From Bradysia coprophila (lineage: Eukaryota > Arthropoda > Insecta > Diptera > Sciaridae): DNA of 64,000 bases. The stretch lies in NCBI RefSeq assembly GCF_014529535.1, contig NW_023503372.1, positions 1,773,772 through 1,837,771 on the forward strand, given 5' to 3'. A program made the translations under genes and the position numbers. Within the stretch, counting starts at the first letter, position 1; every line of letters starts with the position of its first letter. Shown here piece after piece: positions 55,616 through 64,000 of the stretch. The notes under the pieces were generated by a model. It ran no database searches. It was not told where the DNA came from and saw nothing but the letters and a program-made list of their open reading frames with translations.

Positions 55616-58600
55616 ATGCCGAGAAACTTGTATCAAAATCTAGTGAAAAAATGTGTCTTACTAACGATATTAGTGTTTGTCGTTGTAAATAGTCAAGAAG
55701 TGTCTTACAATGAAATCAACAGCGACAGTGAATTGAATTCGAATAGTGAAACAGAGCTCCAAGGTGGAGAAATTGTTGGCGAAAGAACGTTACGATTAGC
55801 GGAGAGTCCGTATGTGTTAAAAACGGATTTGATTGTGGAGAATGGTGCCAGATTGTTCATCGAACCGGGTGTTCACATCCATTTTGCTCCTATGATTGGG
55901 ATTACAGTCAAAGGCGAAATTACAGCTGTGGTGAGTAACTCATGTTTTTAACTAGAATTCAAGACTATTAGGATCAGAGCGAGAAAACCGAGGACTAGTT
56001 AATTATAACTTGCCTTGGGGTGCTTGTCAAAATATTTGCTTCTCTTTCAACATGTTACGATGCGAGCGAGAGGACTGAAGACCAGTTTATTATAACTTAC
56101 CTTGGGGTACTTGTCAAAATATTTCTTTCTCTCTCATCATAATAGTCTATGACTCCCTTTACGATTTAGTACAAAAAATCACCCCTCGATTTCCTAGTCC
56201 AGTTCTACATTCTCTATTCTATTCTCTATTCTAACACGATTCATTCATGAGAAATAATCGACGACACCAAACCCAATATGGTGATTTTACGATATTTACT
56301 ATGCCTAAACCAAAGAAGGCTCGACCCATTAACCATGAGAAACATGCAAACTTTTTTCAAATTGTTTGTTTAACTTGACCGTTACGTATGCTAATGATGT
56401 TACGCATATGTTACGCTACGCGTAAGCAAATATGATATGACATCAAAATCTCCAATCTATTGATTATTTATTGATGCATGCTTAGCGGTTCTATTCAAGG
56501 TCTATGCGCGATATGAGTCACTTCGTGAGATATTTGTATATCTCAACAATAAAGCAAAGATATTTTCCAGTTGAGATTTAGCTAATACGTCGAATATGTC
56601 TTGGTCCAGTATAACCACTTATCATTCATGAATCACTCTTAGCAAATATCGGCACAAGGTGTTAGTGGTGACGTGTGATGATGATGTTTTTTTTAGTAGA
56701 AAAATGTTAATAAATTATTTGATTTGTTGATTGTTTTCATTCAGCCGGCTGTAGATATGTAGGTAGGTAGACATCGATTTTTGGCAGATTCATTGACCTT
56801 CCAAAAACAACGATGGGAAAATAAAGCAATAATCTGTTTCTTGAACTGTCTTTTAGTCTTTTATGATGCAAAATGTGTTAATTCAAATGAAGTCATAGTT
56901 TTTGTACAATAGGTGACACCTACGCACTGTCTAGCACCGAAGCTGACTTTGACGTCACTCAAATAGAGACAGTGCGTTGGTGACACTTTAAACATAAGAA
57001 GTAGCAGATCATTTCATAGGAATGATACAGTTGCTAAGAAGCTAATGATTATAGTAAATGACTTCATTCGAAGACCTGTGTGTGATAGAGATTTCTAGAA
57101 GTTGGTAACAAAACGGATTAGGTTTATATTGGGTTTGTCTAACCTAAGAAAATGCTGTCTTTATCGGGTAATATTAACCAAACTCACAAAATACTTCATC
57201 GTTGTGACAATAGACCAAACTGTATCCTCTTTCCAAATACATCAGGGCTCTTTATTATTGCTTATTTGGAAAGGATTACTGGTGCATGAGCTATGATGAT
57301 TCTTGAGAGTTTTGTTGTCGACTGAAACATGCTTAGAAAACGTTTATTAATGTAGCTGTCGACAACTCTACTATTAACTAAAAGGCAGAAGTGGAAATAA
57401 CTAGTTCATGCCTTGCAGCCGAGTTTCGGAATATTTTTCCTCTGATTTCACCTTTTTACATAAAAAGTTGTATACGTCTTGGAATATTGATCTTAGGCAA
57501 TTTCGAGAATTGAAGCGCAATCGAAGGACAACTTGATACCTGCTGGCAATTCCAGTAATTATCGATTGACTTCGAACTTCGATGGAACAAACACACAGTC
57601 AAAAATATGACCCGCTCCCGCCCTAATTATAGCACAAAGCGTTTTTTATTGCAGAAGGAAAATTTTCATGGGGAATTCGGTACCGTAGACCAATAGTGAT
57701 TTAGGACTTCTGCCTTAGTGTCTGTACAATTGTCAATAGCTTCAACAAATCGAATCGACTCATGGAACAGGTCAATTTATAATTAATTCCTATGATGCTG
57801 TTGTAACAGTTGTATTTGAACATTGAACATCTAAGGTCGAAGCATTATAATTTGATCGATTCTATTCATTTTTAAATAATTGTAGTTTTCGAAGAAATCA
57901 TTTCGAAAACATTACAGTATAAAAGCTTACACATGCGCATTAGAGCTGTTTACTCGCGGTATACCTGCGGTAATCGGTTCAAATGCACGTGTCTAAGCTT
58001 TTATACTTCGAAATGATTTCTTCGAAAACTACAATTATTTAGAAATGAATTAAATGAGTAGAATCGATCAAATTATAATGCTCCGACTTTACACTACTAC
58101 GTTTATGATTGTCTTTAGTTTTAACCTGTCCTTATATGTCACAGTCAATTTAATCGAATCAATTTCGATCATCGCATCAATTTTATTGTTGCGGAACATT
58201 GGTGTCATACCATAAACAGCTTTTCCATTAAAACAAATAAATTTCAACTTCGTCGTTAGTCGTTACAATATAATTCACTTTACTGATCAAATAATCAGCT
58301 GCACATTCCATTTATGCAACCTTCCATACACTTCCACACCCATTATCGTTTCGTCAAACAGCGCCGACCTTCCTATACCAATCACTTTAAAACATCCTAT
58401 TTTTTAAGCGATGAAAAATGATTAATTCATTAATGCATCATTAACCCCAAACGAGATTATCTGACACCTTTAATTAAATTTAATTGGAGCTACTCTCATT
58501 CTTGTTTGGCACACGATGTCAATATTTTTGATTAAAAACAACATATTTAATACAATAAAGACATGGGTACGTACATGAGTGTACCTTCAAATAACTATCG

Positions 58601-61600
58601 TTGTGCAATGCTCTCAAGTAATGTAATGAATTTTGATCGTGTGATCCCCTTTGTTTCAGAATAATTGTTCGTTGTAACAATGTGTTGGATTCTATATACA
58701 ATGTTCTAAATGTCTTGTAAAGCCATTCATCATGCTAATTAGTGAAATAATTAAAATAATTTTAAAATATCAAGTTACTGTAATTGTTTGATGTTAAAAA
58801 TGCATACCGCCGTAGCGTTTATCGGAAAAGTTGAAGACAATGAAGGGGGGACTTATGTACTTTACGAGATAAACGAAGAGAAGAAGGAAAAAAAAAATTA
58901 TTCAAACAAAATTAGCCCACGCGACCAAAGTCATGCAATTTGTGTAATGTAACAAGCAAGAAGTCATAAACGAATTATTAGATTTAATTTAATTGTCTAC
59001 ACTAATTTCATTCATTCCAACGGTCACCAAGTTCAGCTGGAAATATTTTATTTGTACGTTTCATTTCATAAACATCTTTATATTCATATTCAACACATTA
59101 AAATGATTAAGACTCTAGTGCTACATATACCATATACCATAGCATGTGGCACTTAATGCCATTTGAAATTTATTTTGATTTTTGTTCAGCTGAAAAACAA
59201 TATCCATTATTTGTCTGGTTATATCATTCGCGTCTAGCGTGAATTTTTTCTGGCCAATGATTGACCTCAATCGTAGACGATATGCAGGAAATAATTTGCT
59301 TGTTTCTTGTACAAAAGGTTTGCTTGAAAATCCAGGAATTTTTAAACTTCTAAGTTAAACTTCTAAAAACTGTACAACGGAAGCAGGGTTACTTGTAACA
59401 TTGACCTTAACTCGCACTAAACGTTAGCACCACACAGTCCATACGTTCAGTTTCAAATCTATAGACGATTCTGAAGATAATTTTACTTTGTAGGAGGTAT
59501 ACCCAGCTCTTCATCATCGTCTCGCTTTAATGACAAATGACTTCATTTCTCTTAAATTGCCGTTAATGATCGTAAAAGAAAGAAATTTTCATTAATTTTA
59601 ACATTCAGTTCATTAAGAGTACTTTGCGAAATCTGGCGACCAGCTCATGTGAAATCGAGACTCTAAACATATTTAATGCTTAAACGATTGTTACGTTATA
59701 CATAGGACAGAGGCGCTGAGTTGAGTTAATCGTTAATGCTCAGCTCATGGAAGACAAGATTATTTTTCTAGACTCCACCTACCGAAAGTGAATATTAGAA
59801 ATCTGTTTTTTGGTAGCTACTCCTCAATGAAATGTTAAAATTGTCGTCTCATGGGAAGCAATTGTCACCCACGCCTCCATAAACTCGGTGCCAATGGCTG
59901 AGGAGAGTTCCTTTTTTTGCTTATGCATTTGCAGATTAAATTGGTCTTGATTTCGATTATTATACCGAAAACAATCTCCGGAACGTTGTCTCTTTCTTAA
60001 TTGTATTAAAAAAAAAACTGAGTCTCAGTGTCCTGGACAGGACAAATTTAGTAAAAATAATGAAGGAGTAGAGATTTAAAGCACTCAGTTTTGTAAATTG
60101 TGGAAATCATGCACATCATGAATTTAAAGTTGTCGATGTACTCAGATTTATCAGATGAGACAATGGTGTCTGACTACAACTGCGCTTTGGAGAAATGGTC
60201 GTCACCTATGATATTTATTCCTGTGGATAAAACGTGCCAAGAGAGCTGGGATAACGTAGTAATTTCAGAAAATATTAATTCATTGACATTCAGTTCAGAA
60301 ACAGAAAAAGCAAGATTCTTAACATCAACAGTCCATGAATCAAGCGCCTGGCTTTCAGCTTTACACAATAATGCATTCAGAATTTCAATTGTTTTACGTA
60401 TTGGAGCTAAAATTTGTAAACGTCATAAGTGTAGATATCGTCAGTGAAGACGGTTCTCATGGACTGATGACGATGACTGGCCCCATCGTATCTACATTTG
60501 TCAAGCAAATCGCCCGGGCGAGTTGCAAATAAGGCAGCAAACGTTAAACTGAGCAAATATAAGAAATTGAAAGAAGACAATTACATAATCATTCCATTTG
60601 CAATAGTAGAGACTCTAGGTCCATGGTGTACTGAAGCAATTCAATTCATTGACATCTTGGGAAAGTTGTTAGCAAATGTTACGAACGAAAAGAAATCGAA
60701 AATGTATTTAAAGCAAAGAATCTCTATTGCCCTTCAACGTTCTAACGCCGCTTGTATCATGGGAACGTTCGAAGGGGATTTGAAGAAGTTAGATGGAGTC
60801 TATTATATTCTGTAATTTTTCTTTTGTGTTTGTGTGAGATTAGTTTACTTTAAGTTCGCTAAGTTAAGTTATCTTTCTCCTGTTTCTCCTGAATCAGGCC
60901 AGTTTCCATGGTTCTGGATAAATAGATTAGGGTAACTTTTGTTAAGAATAGAAGCCACTCCATGGGTGGAATTTGTTTCATATTCTGATACAAATTTAGG
61001 TTTATAAAAATGAATAAACATCTCTAAACGGAAAAAAAAAGGTTGGAACTCGGAATATCTCTTTATGGGAAACAGTGAACCATGAAGACGTCCTTTATTT
61101 GACTCTGGCGCTGCTTGAAATTTGATTAAGTCCAAATGATAGTTGAAAAAATGGCAAAAACGTAAGAAATGTCTAGTGTCCAGAACGTCAGTTCTAGTGT
61201 AGTAGGAACGTCAGCATTAGACATTACTTTGGAGTTACTCCTTAAGCAGTCACAAAAACATTTAATCAGGAACGAGAACGGAAATGAAATAGTTATGCCA
61301 CACGAAAAAACTTTTGTAAAAGTAAATTGCAATTTTCTCGTGATTAAATCGTGAATAACGTCGTAAAATTGAACTTTCCAAATCCTTGAACAGATATGTA
61401 GAAATGGGGATAAAATGTCTGTGCAAGACTACTATCTCAGGCTCCTGAACATGAATCATGGCCGGCCAGCTGGAAACAGCGAACGTCTTCAATCGATTGA
61501 GTCATATAAGCCCAGGCAAATTCACTTCTAGGATATGTGACTCGAAGTAGATAAAAAGCAGACAAAAAAACGGTTTCACCAAGAGTGAAGTAAATACCTT

Positions 61601-64000
61601 CATTTAATTAGTTTCCGGATAGTGGAAATTGCAAACATTTCATTGACTAATATACCGATGTAACATTTATTAGAATGAGTTGCGGAATAACAAATTCTTC
61701 GAAGGTATGTTATGAAAGCCATGCTATAATATGCATAATAATCAAAGCGCGAAAGTGAAATATCAAATTATAGACTCACATCGTTGGACTGAAATCACTT
61801 CTATACGAAGTAAAAAACGAATTTGTTGCATACACAATCCAATTGTACCTTTAATGCCACGTCTAACAGATATATATGACGTCGTCTATAGTATAGTCAA
61901 AATATATAGCAGCTTAGACATTACTTCAATTAATTTGTTTCATTTAGCAGTTGGCAAATGTCCATAAAAAGGATTTTATGCGCTTGGTGGAGCAGTTTTT
62001 GTTATTTTAATTTATACGGCGCCAAAGCAACGGGGTCACATTTTCGCTTTTCTGCAAATCGATTTTATGTTGACGACATGAAATTGTGCATGAATGCAAG
62101 TTCTGTATACGTTACTATCGTACCCACTGTACGTTGTACGTACATGTACACATTTATAATTATATAGGAGCGCACATAGAATGTTATTGAACTTGAAAAG
62201 AGTCAATGATTTATCTGGTTTTTCAATTGGAGATCGTGATTATAATGTTTGTCATTTCATTATTATTTCAGGGAACACCGGAACAACGCATCATTCTAAC
62301 CACACAATCGAATTCTGGGTATGATGCTAGCAGCAGCATCACTCCAGAGGATTTGGGTGCACGTTTAGTAGATGGTCCCTCGCCATTAGCCGGTAGACTA
62401 CAATTGTTCCATCAGGGAAAATGGCGATCCGTTTGTACAAATTCCAGGAAGTGAGTCCTTTATATCCCTTCTATTATTGGTCTGATGTTAACTGATGATT
62501 TAAATGACTTTCCTTAGCTGGACAATACCAGACTACGAAACCACTTGTCGGCAAATGGGTTTCCAGGGTGGACGTTTTTGGAATTGGATGGAAAAAATAC
62601 AAAATTTTGATCCGAGAATGATTTATGAAGAGCCTGCTTGCCGCGGTACCGAATCGTCATTAACGGAATGCATGTGGGATTCACGACAAATCGGTGCAGG
62701 AAGCTGTGATTATCATAACGATATCGGGGTACAGTGCCTTCCTCTACACGAAACAGCATCGTCGAATTGGCGAGGCATTCGATTCGAGAATGCTCCAACG
62801 GAATTGCGATTAGCTTGGGACAATACTGTTTATGAATCCGTCTCCAAATCACAACTGCAATACGTGGATATTATTCGGGCTGGCTCGGGACGTGGTCGAT
62901 CAACTGTGGCCTCGCTTGAAGTTTTAGGCAATCCACCAGTCATGAGCTTTGTAACCGTCGATCATTCTGCATTTACGGGTATTAATATCACACGACCGGA
63001 CTCTGCATTCACAATACGGGAAGTGACGGTTCGCCGGAGTAGAGGTATTGGAATTTTTGTAAATTCCAGTTATGGATTTGCACATATCGAAGATTGTAAA
63101 GTGGACAATAACGGAGACGATGGCATCAAGTATGTTGGACATGATCTACGATCCGACGAACGAATGGATCGCAGCAGTATTTTCGACTTTTGTACATTAC
63201 CCACGACTGCTGGCCAAACATATCCGATATCGGTGTCACTAAAACAATCGCAATTCGCTGGCGCAACCAAAGAATGCGCAAAATACTTTTTCACGAAGCC
63301 CGGCTACCTTCTGACCGTGAGCTTTGTTCATTTTGTGTTAAAGACAAACGAAACGGCTGAACTACAAATATACGACGGACAGTCTACCAATGATCGACTG
63401 CTGACGTCGTGGTTACTAAGAAACAACACTAGACCGCAAAGTGTGACGAGTACGCGAAATCAAATTTACGTAAGATTTCGAGCGGATCCTAGATCGCAAG
63501 TGGTTGGATACTTACGGCTGACAACTGGACCGTTTAAGGCTTATGACTTGAATGTGACAAAATCTGTGGTAGCTGATAATGGTGGTCGTGGCATTGCCAT
63601 CGACAATTTAAGATCTCAGATACATGTGCATCGTAGCTCTGTATCGAATAATGGACATGCAGCTGGAGTCCATGTAACAAGTGGTGCTGGTGATGTAAAT
63701 GTGACAGAGAGTCACATTAGTTTCAATCACGGCGGAGGTGTTAATGTTACGTACTACGGTGGTAACCGAAACATTTCGAGGTCATCGATAAGCTCGAACG
63801 TTGGTTATGGAGTTGCGGTATGGCTGAATGAAACCATCAATAAGGATCGTCAAGAGTTCGTGTCATTCAACCAGACCTCAGTGGTTGAATATTCGGAGAT
63901 TATCAAGAATTTGGAGACGGGAATATTGCACGGTAATTTCTGTGGCAATTCATACGTTAACATTACTGGCAATCTGTTCAACGAAAGTCTGTCGAACTCA
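55616..64000 (+). CDS. bark: Bark beetle / Anakonda tricellular junction protein (5' part)
   Basis: Coding exons 55616-55930, 62272-62450 and 62518 to beyond the window, with GT-AG introns and matching phases; about 660 residues are visible of a protein of roughly 3000 in Drosophila. Residues 1-26 are a signal peptide (KKCVLLTILVFVVVNS). Exon 1 continues with the first beta-helix strands (RLFIEPGVHIHFAPMIGITV). Residues about 136-238 are an SRCR domain with six cysteines (160, 175, 206, 216, 228, 238). Parallel beta-helix repeats follow, then a CUB-like domain (FFTKPGYLLTVSFVHFVLKT) and more beta-helix repeats (NGGRGIAIDNLRSQIHVH). In flies the protein is a membrane-anchored extracellular organiser of tricellular septate junctions in epithelia. 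Many N-x-S/T sites fit secretion. The 3' end lies outside the window. Confidence 0.93.
55975..56142. repeat. Tandem duplication of about 85 bp in the bark intron
   Basis: Two copies share GAGCGAGA, then TTATTATAACTTACCTTGGG, then TACTTGTCAAAATATTT, with about ten differences. Confidence 0.75.
57410..57515. repeat. Half copy of the CATGCCTTGG foldback family
   Basis: Starts TTCATGCCTTG and contains AAAAAGTTGTATACGTCTTG and TTAGGCAATTTCGAGAATTG, in the order seen in 17939-18160, but the second arm is missing. Confidence 0.45.
57836..58088. mobile_element. Foldback element in the bark intron, arms about 100 bp
   Basis: Left arm 57836-57940 and right arm 57990-58088 are inverted copies with few mismatches. 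Shared blocks are GCATTATAATTTGATCGATT, ATAATTGTAGTTTTCGAAGA and TATAAAAGCTTA, with complements. The loop is about 50 bp. In the bark transcript it would form a long hairpin. Confidence 0.8.
60100..60815 (+). pseudogene. Decayed retroelement-type C-terminal region
   Basis: Three overlapping frames give pieces that, in order, look like a module common after reverse transcriptase in invertebrate retroelement proteins: RFLTSTVHESSAWLSALHNN (about 60310-60370), a short DGSHGL piece in another frame, then IPFAIVETLGPWCTEAIQFI and YLKQRISIALQRSNAACIMG in a third. Two frameshifts and a large internal deletion break it, and no reverse transcriptase domain is seen. It lies in the sense direction inside the bark intron. 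The assignment rests on remembered family consensus, not a search. Confidence 0.55.

Larger units (their letters stand above)
55931..62271 (+). other. 6.3-kb first coding intron of bark
   Basis: Begins GTGAGTAACT and ends TTATTTCAG. Apart from the duplications, foldback and retroelement relic listed separately, it is AT-rich DNA without recognisable genes. Large first introns of developmental genes often hold enhancers, but none can be read directly here. Confidence 0.8.

Overview
This window is nuclear DNA from an insect, most likely a dipteran. It is AT-rich and has GT-AG introns. Its recognisable genes look like orthologues of Drosophila genes: the splicing repressor Rsf1, Mediator subunit MED17, an HDDC2-type HD-domain nucleotidase, a MADF-BESS factor, and Bark beetle/Anakonda. 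No operons or bacterial signals are seen. A nematoceran (midge or gnat-like) fly is my guess from the style of the genome; the sequence does not prove it.

Layout. 1-21 kb has no convincing gene and is packed with repeats. A small hairpin element (805-944), a 1.57-kb near-perfect palindrome (988-2556) and a 3.1-kb composite foldback built from tandem arrays (2684-5822, with a 5S-rRNA-derived piece in its loop region) sit almost end to end. They are followed by a 1.2-kb dispersed repeat (8100-9338), further foldbacks and a tRNA-derived SINE. 22-27.4 kb holds HDDC2 (minus, four coding exons) and an intronless BTB-BACK gene (minus). 27.5-33 kb is again repeats: a 39-bp minisatellite, a 52-bp tandem array and several hairpin elements, including a hAT-like one with target duplications. 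33.5-34.2 kb is Rsf1 (minus). 37.4-38.6 kb is a second copy of the 1.2-kb repeat, ending about 300 bp before the MADF-BESS gene (38954-40037, plus). MED17 (41008-43074, minus) converges on that gene. 44-55 kb is mostly empty apart from one solid but unrecognised 204-residue gene (50904-51518, plus). From 55616 to the window end is the 5' part of bark (plus), split by a 6.3-kb intron that carries a foldback and a decayed retroelement fragment.

The genes are unrelated housekeeping, developmental and junction genes with no common pathway. MED17, the MADF factor, the BTB protein and Rsf1 act in transcription, protein recruitment and splicing. HDDC2 is metabolic, and bark builds tricellular junctions.

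The most unusual aspect is the density and variety of inverted-repeat (foldback) DNA: about twenty independent hairpin-forming elements from 40 bp to 3 kb. Three have direct repeats of 7-8 bp at their edges. One pair of short stems shows a compensatory base change. All family assignments come from reading the sequence and from memory of the families; no search was run.
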